Shown in pieces: positions 54,061 to 63,341 of a DNA stretch of 64,000 nt. Every line of letters begins with the position of its first letter. Positions within the stretch are counted from its first letter, which is position 1. This stretch comes from Azolla caroliniana (taxonomy: Eukaryota > Polypodiophyta), in assembly GCA_043228905.1 (NCBI GenBank), contig JBHGNT010000005.1, positions 13,020,001 through 13,084,000 on the forward strand. Reading direction: 5' to 3'. Below the pieces are notes generated by a model, which made no database searches, was not told the DNA's origin, and worked only from the letters and a program-made list of their open reading frames with translations. A program made the position numbers and the translations under genes.

Positions 54061-54408
54061 ATCCACGTGTTGGAAGTATCGACCGTACAACTCGTTCGGA
54101 GCATGGATGGGAATGTCGAAAACGAGGCCCGGTGTCGCCGCCAACAAAGGGGTTGCAACGAAATTCGTACGGATATGGGTGGGGAAACCCAGGAGTGCAC
54201 TGTAACTCACAAGGGTAGATGATCCGGCAGACCAAGGAAAGCATTGAGGACATGCCGGTGCGGGGTCCTAGGCCCCATTGCGGACGACCGACTATACCTC
54301 ACAAGGGTAGAGGATGCGGCTGACCAAGGAAATCATTGAGGACATGCCGGTGCGGGGTCCTAGGCCCCAATGCCCTAGGAGGTGAAATCGTATTCGACCC
54401 GCCCTTCG

Positions 54409-54480
54409 CGTCGTTGCAGGGGATCGAACCTGGGTCACCCGAGTGACAGGCAAAAATACTCACCACAATACTAGAACCAC
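54409..54480 (-). pseudogene. tRNA-Asp-like copy 7, anticodon stem lost
   Basis: 72 nt; anticodon stem 5' strand is TTTGC-like and unpaired; acceptor stem also altered. Confidence 0.65.
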
Positions 54481-54796
54481 ATCCACATGTTGGAAGTATC
54501 GACCATACAACTCTTTCGGAGCATGGATGGGAATTTCAAAAACGAGGCCCAGTTTCGTTGCTAGCACAGGTTGGAACGAAATTCGTACGCATATGGGCGG
54601 GGGAATATAGGAGGGCACTCGGACGGTATCATATGGCGATATGCGCCCTGCATTGTGGACTATCGATTGTACCTCACAAGGGCTCACAACCATGGTAGAG
54701 GATCCGACAGACTGAGAAAAGCATTGAGGATATGTCGGTGCGGTGTCCTAGGCGCCAATGCCCTAGGAGGTGACATAGGATTGGGAACGCCCTTCG

Positions 54797-54868
54797 CACC
54801 ATTGCCGGGGATCGAACCCGGGTCACCCGCGTGACAAGCGGGATTACTCATGACTATATTATAACGAC
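54797..54868 (-). pseudogene. tRNA-Asp-like copy 8, D arm altered
   Basis: 72 nt; anticodon arm and T arm are perfect, but the D loop lacks GG (AGTCATGAG) and A box is damaged. Confidence 0.68.
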
Positions 54869-55170
54869 ATCCACGTGTTGGAAGTATCGACCGTACAACT
54901 TGTTCGGAGCATGGATGGGAATATTGAAAACAAGGCCCGATGTCTTTAGCAAGGGGATTGCAAAAAAATTCGTACGGAAATGGGCGGGGAAACCCAGGAG
55001 TGCGCTCAAACGGGATCATATGGCGATATGCGCCCTGCATTGTGGATGACCAACTATACCTCACAAGGGTAGGGAATCCGGCCGACCCAGGAAAGCATTG
55101 AGGATATGCCAGTCCGGGGTCCTACGCCCGAATGCCCTAGGAGGTGACATCGAATTCGACCCGCCCTTTG

Positions 55171-55241
55171 CACCGTTGTAGGGGATCAAACCTGAGCACC
55201 CGCATGACAGGCGAGAATACTCACCACTCTACTACAACAAC
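55171..55241 (-). pseudogene. tRNA-Asp-like copy 9, 71 nt
   Basis: One base missing in the variable region/T stem; B box GGTTTGATCC. Confidence 0.65.
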
Positions 55242-55536
55242 ATCCACATCTTGGAAGTATCGGCCATACAACTTGTTTGGAGCATAGATGGGAATTTCGA
55301 AAATGAGGCCCGGTCGCTAGCACAGGGCGGGGAAACCCAGGAGTCCACTTGGACGGTATCATATGGCGATACACGTCCTGCATTGCAGTCGGTCGCAGAC
55401 GACCGACTGTACCTGACAAGGGCTCGCAACATGGTAGAGGATCCGACGGACCGAGGAAAGCATTGAGGATATTCCGGTGCGGTGTCCTAGGCCCCAATGC
55501 CCTAAGAGGTGACATCAGATTAGCCCCCCCCCTTCG

Positions 55537-55608
55537 CGCCATTGCCAAGGATTGAACCCGGGTCACCTGCGTGACAAGCGGGAATACTCACCACTATACT
55601 ACAACAAC
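55537..55608 (-). tRNA. tRNA-Asp-like copy 10 (GTC)
   Basis: 72 nt, anticodon GTC. Acceptor and T stems can pair using G:U pairs; T loop is TTCAATC; one anticodon-stem change. Confidence 0.62.
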
Positions 55609-55921
55609 ATCCACGTGTTGGAATTATCGACTGTACAACTTGTTCGGAGCATAGATGGGAATGTCGAAAACGAGGCCCGGTTTCGTTGCTAGAACATGGG
55701 TTGGAACGAAATTCGTATGATATGGGGAAACCCAAGAGTCCACATGGACGGTATTATATGGCGATACACGTCCTGCATTGCGGACGACCGACTATACTTG
55801 ACAAGGGTTGGCAACAATGGTAGAGGATCCGACGGACCGAGGAAAGCATTGAGGATATTCCGGTGCGGTGTCCTAGACCCCAATGGCCTAAGAGGTGAAA
55901 ACGGATTGGCCTCGCCCTTTG

Positions 55922-55993
55922 CGCCGTCGCCGGGGATCGAACCCGGGTCACTCGCATGACAGGCGGGAATACTCACCACTATACTACAACGAC
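55922..55993 (-). tRNA. tRNA-Asp-like copy 11 (GTC)
   Basis: 72 nt, anticodon GTC. Acceptor stem fully paired (one G:U more), T arm and B box perfect, one anticodon-stem mismatch. Confidence 0.72.
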
Positions 55994-56280
55994 ATCCACG
56001 TGTTGGATTATTGTCCGTACAACTCGTTCGGAGCATGGATGGGAATGTCGAAAACGAGGCCCAGTTTCCTCGCTAGCACAAGGGTTGCAACGTACGCATA
56101 TGAGCTGGAAAACCCACGAGTGTACTCAGTCTCATCTGCTGATATATGCCCTATGTTGCAGACGATCGATTGTACCCCACAAGGGCTTGCAAGAGGAAGA
56201 CGATGAGGGGAGCGATGAAAGTATTGAGGATATGCCCATGCGAGATCCTAGGCGGTGACATCGGATTCGTCCCGCTCTTC

Positions 56281-56352
56281 GCGTCGTTGCCGGGAATCGA
56301 ACTCGGGTTACCCGCATAACAGGCACAAATACTCACCACTATACTACAACGA
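56281..56352 (-). pseudogene. tRNA-Asp-like copy 12, anticodon GTT
   Basis: 72 nt. Anticodon loop CTGTTAT changes the anticodon to GTT (Asn); the anticodon stem is broken. Confidence 0.65.
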
Positions 56353-56655
56353 CAACCTCGTTTTGGATGTATCGTACAACTCGTTCGGAGCATGGTTAGG
56401 AATGTTTAAAACGAGGCCCAGTAAAGCGCTTTCATGGGGTAGAGGATGCGAGGGAGTGAGGAAAGTATTGAGGATATGACGGGAATACCCACGAGTGCAG
56501 TCAGAGGAGATCATATGGCAATATGCGCCCTACCCCGCGAACGATCGAATGTAATCCGCAACGCCTCTCAAGGGGTAGAGGATGCGAGAGAGCGAGGAAA
56601 GTATTGAGGATATGCTTTCCCCTAGGAGGTGACATCGTATTCGACCCGCCCTTCG

Positions 56656-56718
56656 CGCCATTACCGAGGATCGAACACGGGTCACATGCGGGAATACTCA
56701 CCACTATACTACAACGAA
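56656..56718 (-). pseudogene. tRNA-Asp-like copy 13, anticodon arm deleted
   Basis: 63 nt; part of the anticodon arm is missing. Confidence 0.68.
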
Positions 56719-57025
56719 ATCCACGTGTTGGAAGTATCGACCATACAACTCGTTTGGAGCATAGATGGGAATTTTGAAAACGAGGCCCGGTTTCGTCGCT
56801 AGCACAAGGATTGGAATGAAATTCGTAGCATATGGGCGGGGAAACCCAGGAGTGCACTCGGATGGTATCATAGGGCGATATGCGCTCTGCATTGCGGACG
56901 ACCGAATGTACCTCACAAGGGCTTGCAACAATGGTAGAGGATCGGATGGACCGATGAAACAATTGAGTGCGGTGTCCTAGGCCCCAATGCCCTAGGAGGT
57001 GACATCGGATTGGCACCGCCCTTCG

Positions 57026-57097
57026 CGCTGTAGCCGAGGATCGAACCCAGGTCACCCGCGTGAAAGGCAGGCATACTCACCACTATACTACAACGAC
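57026..57097 (-). pseudogene. tRNA-Asp-like copy 14, anticodon TTC
   Basis: 72 nt. Loop CTTTCAC gives TTC (Glu) instead of GTC. Acceptor and T stems have changes. Confidence 0.65.
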
Positions 57098-57308
57098 ATT
57101 CACGTGTCGGAAGTATCGACCGTACAACTCGTTCGGAACATGGATGAGAATGTCGAAAAGGAGGCCTGGTTTCATCGCTAGTGCAAGGGTTGCAACGTAC
57201 GCATATGGGCTGGATGCAGGGGAGCGATGAAAGTATTGAGGATATGCTGGTGCGAGATACTAGGCGCAAATGCCCTAGGAGGTGACATCGGATTGGCCCC
57301 GCTCTTCG

Positions 57309-57380
57309 CGCCGTAGCCGGGGATCGAACCCGGGTCACCCGTGTGACAGGTGGGAATACTCACCACTATACGACAACGAC
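57309..57380 (-). tRNA. tRNA-Asp-like copy 15 (GTC)
   Basis: 72 nt, anticodon GTC, B box and T arm perfect. One acceptor mismatch and two anticodon-stem mismatches. Confidence 0.65.
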
Positions 57381-57739
57381 ATCCACGTGTTGGAAGTATT
57401 GACCGTACAACTCGTTCGGAGCATGGATGGGAATGTCGAAAATGAGGCCCGGTTTCCTCGTTAGCACAAGGGTTGAAACGTACGCATATGGGTTGGAAAA
57501 CCCACAAGTGCACTCGGTCTCATCTGATGATATACGCCCTGTGTTGCAGATGATCAATTGTACCCCAGAAGGGCTTGCAAGAGGTAGAAGATGTAGGGGA
57601 GCGATGAAGGCATTTCCTTGCGGACGGTCGAATGTACCCCACAATGCCTCTCAAGGGGGTAGAGGATGTGAGAGAGTGAGGATAGCATTGAGGATATGCT
57701 TTGCCCTAGGAGGTGACATCGTATTCGACCCACCCTTCG

Positions 57740-57811
57740 CGCCGTTGCCGAGGATCGAACATGGTTCACCCGCGTCACAAGCAGGAATTCTCACCACTAT
57801 ACTACAACGAC
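57740..57811 (-). pseudogene. tRNA-Asp-like copy 16, anticodon GTG
   Basis: 72 nt. Loop TTGTGAC gives GTG; the T stem is disrupted. Confidence 0.65.
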
Positions 57812-58116
57812 ATCCACGTGTTGGAAGTATCGGCCGTACAACTCGTTCGGACCATGGATGGGAATTTCGAAAACGAGGCGTGGTTCCGTCGCTAGCACAG
57901 GGATTGGAACGAAACTCGTACGCATATGGGCGGGGAAACCAAGGAGTGCACTCGGATGGGATCATTTGGCCATATGCGCACTGCATTGCGGACGACCGAC
58001 TGTACCTCACAAGGATAGAGGATCCGACCGATCGAGGAAAGCATTGAGGATATGCTGGTGCGCGCTCCTAGGCCCTAATGCCCTAGGAAGTGACATTGTA
58101 TTTGACCCCCCCTTCG

Positions 58117-58188
58117 CGCGGTTGCAAGGGATCGAACCTGGGTCACCCGTGTGATAGGCGGGAATACTCACCACTATACTACAACGAC
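58117..58188 (-). pseudogene. tRNA-Asp-like copy 17, anticodon ATC
   Basis: 72 nt. Loop CTATCAC gives ATC; T stem has a mismatch. Confidence 0.65.
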
Positions 58189-58497
58189 ATCCATGTGTTG
58201 GAAGTATCGACCGTACAACTCATTCAGAGCATGGATGGGAATTTCGAAAACGAGGCTCGGAGCACAGGCGTTGGAACGAAATTCGTACGATATGGGCGGG
58301 GAAACCCAGGAGTGCACTCGGACGGTATCATATGGCCATATGCGCTTTGCATTGCGGACGACCGAATATACCTCACAAGGGCTCCCAACGATGGTAGAGG
58401 ATCGGACGGACCGCCAAAAGCATTGAGGATATGCCGGTGCGGTGTCCTAGGCCCGAATGCCCTAGGAGGCTTGACATCGGATTGGCCCCGCCCTTCG

Positions 58498-58569
58498 CGC
58501 CGTTGCCGGGGATTGAACCCGGGTCACCCGCGTGACAGGCGGGAATACTTACCACTATACTACAACAAC
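58498..58569 (-). tRNA. tRNA-Asp(GTC), best-preserved copy
   Basis: 72 nt. Starts GTTGTTGTAGTATAGTGG. All four stems pair (U3:G70 wobble), anticodon GTC, and it is the only copy with the standard GGTAAG D loop. T loop is TTCAATC, one base off B-box consensus. Could be transcribed by RNA polymerase III; no CCA is encoded, as usual in eukaryotes. Confidence 0.75.
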
Positions 58570-58780
58570 ATCCTTGTGTCGGAAGTATCGACCATAGAAC
58601 TCGTTCGGAACATGGATGGGAATGTCGAAAACAAGGCCCGGTTTCGTCGCTAGCACAAGGGTCGCAACGTACGCATATGGGTTGGATGTAGGGGAGCGAT
58701 GAAAGTATTGAGGATATGCCCGTGCGAGATCCTAGGCACCAATGCCCTAGGAGGTGACATCAGATTGGCCCCGCTCTTCG

Positions 58781-58852
58781 CACCGTTGCCAGGGATCGAA
58801 CTCGGGTTACCCGCATGATAGGCAAGAATACTCACCACTATACTACAACGAC
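58781..58852 (-). pseudogene. tRNA-Asp-like copy 19, anticodon ATC
   Basis: 72 nt. Loop CTATCAT; anticodon stem imperfect. Confidence 0.65.
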
Positions 58853-59284
58853 AACCTCGTGTTGGATGTATCATACAACTTGTTCAGAGCATGGCTAGGA
58901 ATGTTGAAAATGAGGCCCGGTTTTGTCGCCAGTAGATGGGTTGCAACGAAATTCGTCCATGTATGGGCGGGAATACCCACGAGTGCACTTAGAGGAGATC
59001 CTATGGTGATATGCAGCCTGCCTCGCAGACGACCGAATGTACTCCACAAGCTTTCTCATGGGGTAGAGGATGTAAGGGAGCGAGGAAAGTATTGAGGATA
59101 TGCCAAGAATAGCCACGAGTGCACTAAGAGGAGATAATATGGCGATATGCGCCTTGCCCCGCGGACGATCGAATATACCCCACAAGGGCTCTTAAGGGGT
59201 AGAGGATGAGAGGGAACGAGGAAAGTATTGAGGATATGCTTTGCCCTAGGAGGTGACATCACCTCAGATTGGACCCGCTCTTCA

Positions 59285-59346
59285 CGCTATTGCCAAGGAT
59301 CGAACCCAGGTAACCCGTGCGACAAGCGGGAATACTCACCACTATA
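59285..59346 (-). pseudogene. tRNA-Asp-like copy 20, 5' end missing
   Basis: Acceptor 5' strand and part of the D arm are lost at a junction with the spacer (CCTCACAAGGG). Confidence 0.65.
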
Positions 59347-59455
59347 CCTCACAAGGGAGGATACGGTCGACCGAGGAAAGCATTGAGGATATGTTGGTGT
59401 GGGGTCCTAGGCTCCAATGCCCTAGGAAGTGACATCGTATTCGACACGCCCTTCG

Positions 59456-59527
59456 CGCCGTTGCCGGGGTTCGAACAGGGTCACCTGCGTGACAGGCAGG
59501 AATACTCACCACTATACTACAACACAC
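59456..59527 (-). pseudogene. tRNA-Asp-like copy 21
   Basis: Anticodon stem perfectly paired with a T:A replacing C:G, anticodon GTC. 5' end and T arm are shifted by small indels. Confidence 0.62.
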
Positions 59528-59580
59528 ATCCACGTGTTGGAAGTATCGACCGTACAACTCGTTCGGAGCATGGATGAGAA

Positions 59581-61381
59581 GCAGGAGACGACAAACCCCT
59601 CCAACTACGTCGGACCTCTCGAAGTGAAAAAGAAAGCCAGATGGTGGTAGACTATCACGTACGGCTTTGCCTTCCCCGCCAACCACGTGTCAATGTGCCT
59701 CTACGGATATGAGATTGTACCCCCAACACTTTGTGCCCCTATGTTTTAGAGATTTGGTAGCGGTATTTAAGATAAGGACCTCAACACTTTGGCGAGTTAC
59801 CTTCCATTTGTTAAAGTATAAAGTATGTATCTAAGATTTCTTTCCTGGCCTTGCTCGCATTTGCATATTAGGGGTGCAACCTGACTGCCCTCTCTGGTGC
59901 GCTCCATACCATCGTTTTCTATAGCTTAGACAAGTGGTCGATCCCCAACTCTCTGTCTTTGATCGGTATATTTATAGTGTTTGCCAAGCATTGACTATAT
60001 TTGTGGAAGGGTTTCCAAAGCCTAGACTTATGCCTGGCTGCCGAAATACATAGTTGACTCGGATAAATAATATCTGCGAGAGAATGATAACGAGAAAAGC
60101 CCATAATGACGTAGTTGTAATACTATATGATTTAGCCATGGCTGTTACCCTTTAGTTTCGTTACAGATTTGGGTTTTCGCCCCCCTTATGACGGCATGTG
60201 TATTTTGTATGGTCTGTTGATTACTCTATCTACAAAAGCTTTCATGTAGACGGACGCAATTCTTGGTTTTCATATAATAGAGCTAATTGTTTGCCCGGAG
60301 CCCCGCTCGATACGAGTTCCCTTCAGGCTAATGGTTGTTCCCAGAAATGAGGTTTCTTCGCTGCACAGGTGAGTAATTTTTGTTTTTCCCTTCCATTCTG
60401 GGCGCTCTCTCAGGAGTTCTACCATCTCTGCTTCCGGCTACTTTGCCTTTGATAGTAGAGTGGTTACTCCGATGATAGGATTGTCTACGTGACGAACATG
60501 TTTTAGTCATCGGAAGTCCTTGTCCTTCATTACCGTAGCGGGTGTCTGTTTTTGTCAACTTTCTAATTCTGCTACTTGTTAAGCTTGTCCTTTTTTCTGA
60601 GCGTACCTTAGCTTGAAGGTGATTTTCATCCACTTGCTATTTTTTTCCAAAAAACACTTCGCGTTTCCTATTCTACAGGCCTTTCTCTGCCACAGTTAAA
60701 TTTCCGGATTTTTCTATCACCTGTCAATCGAGCTCGTTATGGTAGATACTTGCCAGTATCGAGGATATGTTATTCCCCATCTCTTTTTTTGCGAACAAAG
60801 CGGGCAACCTTTCGGGCTACCTTCGGGGCCCTAGCCAACAAGCCCCGCCTTTGTGGTGTTGAATCCGCATTTGCCCGCGCGTAGTGTTCTTCAGATAAGT
60901 CTCATCGATTTATTGTCTCCGATCCTTCTCCCTATGATTTCGGAGAAACGAGGTCATAGTCGAGCGGCAGGCCCGCCCTGCGTACTTCTCAACTCTTGAA
61001 TAAGGAGCTCGACTCTACTGATCCGAGCATTCGCTCGTATTTTGAAAGAAGCAAGCAAGCAAGAATGTGCCAGGATAGGCGCCCCGGAAACAACACTTAA
61101 ACAGTCCAGGGTCCCACCACCAAAAGGTCTTGTTCCCATTGTCCTCATTGCTTTATCTCGTATTCCAGAACCACCTTGTTCTTAGGGAATCTCTCTCGTA
61201 GCTACAAGCTAGCTCATTGACCCCGTAACGACTGATTCGAAAGATGAGAGCATGATTGTTAATGCGAACACGCCGGTTCTCACTCCCTTCGGCCGAATCC
61301 ATCTCGAACCAAAGATTGGTTCTCCGGCCATATGCACTAGTGTATCGAGAGCTGCTGCTTTTCAGCGAAGAAAAAAACTAA
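59581..61381. other. Unassigned 1.8 kb, possibly organelle-derived
   Basis: Mixed-composition DNA without long domain-bearing frames. The 101-codon minus frame at 60328-60633 has no recognisable domain. Style (AAGCAAGCAAGC, GGGCCCTAGCCAACAAGCCC, pyrimidine-rich blocks) recalls plant mitochondrial intergenic DNA, but I identify no organelle gene. Confidence 0.35.
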
Positions 61382-61684
61382 ACTTTAGACGAGCTTCGTG
61401 ATGGTCTAACAGAACTTCTAGGTTATGGTGACAATATAGTTACAACTGAAACTCTAGTTACTTTTGAAGAATTATGTTCTAAACCACATGTACCAGAAAG
61501 AATTGTCGATGTTAAAACAAAAAAAATACGTACTAAAGAAATCCGAGAATTTAAAATAAAATGGATGGATAAATCAATAAAAGATGCCACATGGGAACGT
61601 GAAAATACTCTTAGAACTAACTTCCATAACTTTCCATTGCAAGAGTGCAATGTTTTAAAGAGGGGGCATATGTTACGGGCATGA
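61382..61684 (+). pseudogene. Gypsy pol 3' end with chromodomain
   Basis: Open to TGA 61682: LCSKPHVPERIVDVKTKKIR, then EFKIKWMDKSIKDATWERE and LRTNFHNF, a chromodomain-like end of a chromovirus integrase. A purine tract AAAGAGGGGG and an LTR-like start TGTTACGGGC (61671) overlap the C-terminus, as in many chromoviruses. Distinct in sequence from Gy5 and Gy6. 5' part missing. Confidence 0.75.
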
Positions 61685-61830
61685 CCATTTAATATCCCGT
61701 GGTTAGAATTTACCATAGTATTTTATACATGTGGATAAGAGTGAGGGTTAAACAAGAGTGTAAAGAAGGGGAGGATTACTTTTAATCCTCAGGATTGAGA
61801 CAACCCATCAGGCCAAGTGTGTACATGGCT
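61671..61830 (+). repeat. LTR fragment of the chromodomain element
   Basis: Begins TGTTACGGGCATGACC after the purine tract; no CA end or partner found, so the right limit is a guess. Confidence 0.4.
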
Positions 61831-62361
61831 GGTTGCCACTTGTGGTGGGATTCGGGTCTTGTTCTAGATCTATCTTAAGTGTATACTTTCGGAATACCGA
61901 TGTTATTTCGTGCCGCTTTTTTGGCCTTCTTGAAGCCTATCCGATTTTCTTTATCGTGAGCACGGGGAGTGAGCCAACTCCCTTCCCTTGGGCGACATTC
62001 GTTCGAGACATCAATCATTTCGGCGATCTAAACCTAGTTGTTAAAGCGAGATTGGCAAGTGGTTGGGGGCATAAATTCTTTGTTCCGCATAAAGAAATTC
62101 CAAGGACAGATCAAATGCCAGGAAACAAATCTTGAGTTTGCTTGCTTGCTTGCTTGCTTGTGGGGAAATCACAAAGAAGTTCTGGGACACAGGCGGCAAA
62201 AACCTAGAGACCCTGCAAGCAACACTGCTCGCCCGTAGCAATGCTCGCCTTAGCCATTATCGCCTGCCGAATTACACTTTTCAAAACTCGCTCTAGCCAT
62301 TTCTCTTATGCTTTCCGGCATTGCTGTTATTGCTAGGGCCGGACAACAACCTAACACAAGG
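61831..62361. other. Unassigned, possibly organelle-derived
   Basis: Same style as 59.6-61.4 kb. A TTGC microsatellite lies near 62134-62160. The 100-codon frame at 61833-62135 has no domain. Confidence 0.35.
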
Positions 62362-62717
62362 TGTCCCCTTAAGACACGTCACCAAAGGGTGGTACGACAG
62401 AATGACTTACGACACAATGCTTAATTAGACCTTAATCGATTTCTTAGCCATCCGTAATTAACACGCGTAAGATATGACAATAATCACAGAACGGTAATCA
62501 ACACTTGAAGATTAAGACCATAAGCTTTATTAATTATCCGCTACTGATTACATTGTAACCGAGCCTTTATATAGGTCTCCGGTGCGAAATACAAAACGGT
62601 GCCAAACGGCACCTTTACGGAATCGTTCCGAATCCGGATCGGCATACCGATTCCGGTCCGTCCGTCCACATCTTCTTATATAATAATATGTATATATTAA
62701 GACTACTAATTCCAACA
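62362..62717 (-). repeat. Na2 3' LTR (boundaries provisional)
   Basis: Minus strand starts TGTTGGAATTAG at 62717 and probably ends GGGGACA at 62362. TATATAAAGG at 62573-62564. The partner LTR lies beyond the right edge. Confidence 0.6.
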
Positions 62718-62848
62718 GTTCCCGAATAACTATTCATTTCTCACTCTGGTTTGGAGTTTGGACCTCCTTTAGCCTTCTTTGCCGGCCGGTAACACATGGC
62801 ACGCCCATGGGACAGTACCTTGTATGTCGAACCCACTATCCGGCCCTT

Positions 62849-63280
62849 TTACGCTTCATCCAAAATGTCCAGAATGCTTTGCTCCAAAATTTCCAATGGC
62901 TCGTCGGGAATCTGTTGTTGTTGTTGTGGCTGTGGTTGTGGCTGCTGCTCCGTTTGTGGCTCTGGCACCGGTGTTTCCGTCGTTGGTTCCTTCGTCGGAG
63001 TTGTTTGTGGATGACTGACCCCGGCATGTTCCCCCTCCGGTCTTTGCACCGGCGATGGTTCCTCATCACTAAGGTTGACCGTTGCCGTCTTCCGCGCTTT
63101 TTCTTCCCGGAGCCGGGACCGCTCATAACTTTCGAACTGGATTTGAGCCTCCAGCCGATCATCGTCTAGTTGAGCTACAAGCTGCCGGACCTGCACCAAT
63201 TGTTCATCCGCTAGGGCTGTGAAATCTTCCACCATACCGGTCACAGTCATAAGCGTTTCTTCGATCACCGTACCGGACAT
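62849..63280 (-). CDS. Na2 second ORF: coiled-coil plus Gln/Pro-rich protein, function unknown
   Basis: 143 residues from ATG 63280. N-terminal 70 residues are acidic with heptad-like spacing (VEDFTALADEQLVQVRQLVA), then a charged stretch, then a Pro/Glu/Gln-rich region (PEPQTEQQPQPQPQQQQQ) and an acidic helix-like end ILEQSILDILDEA. No known domain. It sits where pol would be. It may be a continuation of the gag reading in another frame, since gag stops upstream at 63342. Confidence 0.55.
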   Translation of the reverse strand: MSGTVIEETLMTVTGMVEDFTALADEQLVQVRQLVAQLDDDRLEAQIQFESYERSRLREEKARKTATVNLSDEEPSPVQRPEGEHAGVSHPQTTPTKEPTTETPVPEPQTEQQPQPQPQQQQQIPDEPLEILEQSILDILDEA

Positions 63281-63341
63281 CTTGTGCGGGCCGGTAACGC
63301 TCCTCTCGCCGCCAACGCTCTTCTTCCTCCTCCTAGTTGCT

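Larger units (their letters stand above)
52267..59580 (-). repeat. Tandem array of about 20 units, each with a tRNA-Asp-like sequence
   Basis: Head-to-tail diverged units of mostly 280-430 bp. Each contains, on the minus strand, a tRNA-Asp(GTC)-like sequence followed by a conserved 300-bp spacer (words CCTAGGGCATTGGGG, CATATCCTCAATGCTTTC, CGTTTTCGACATTCCCATCC, CCAACACGTGGAT). All copies point the same way. Many long open frames across the array are artefacts of the repeat. Some units have lost the tRNA part (for example 53740-53820 and 58960-59280). Confidence 0.93.

Noticed and set aside
52267-59527. Could the regular array be a CRISPR array?
   Set aside because: Units are hundreds of bases long, contain tRNA sequence and lie in a plant nuclear genome; there are no short identical repeats with unique spacers.
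52207-59686. Dozens of open frames of 60-200 codons on both strands of the tRNA array, with repeated text such as SIVVSIPACHAGDPGSIPGN
   Set aside because: They are translations of the tRNA-Asp-like sequence and its spacer; they shift frame between units and follow no gene structure.
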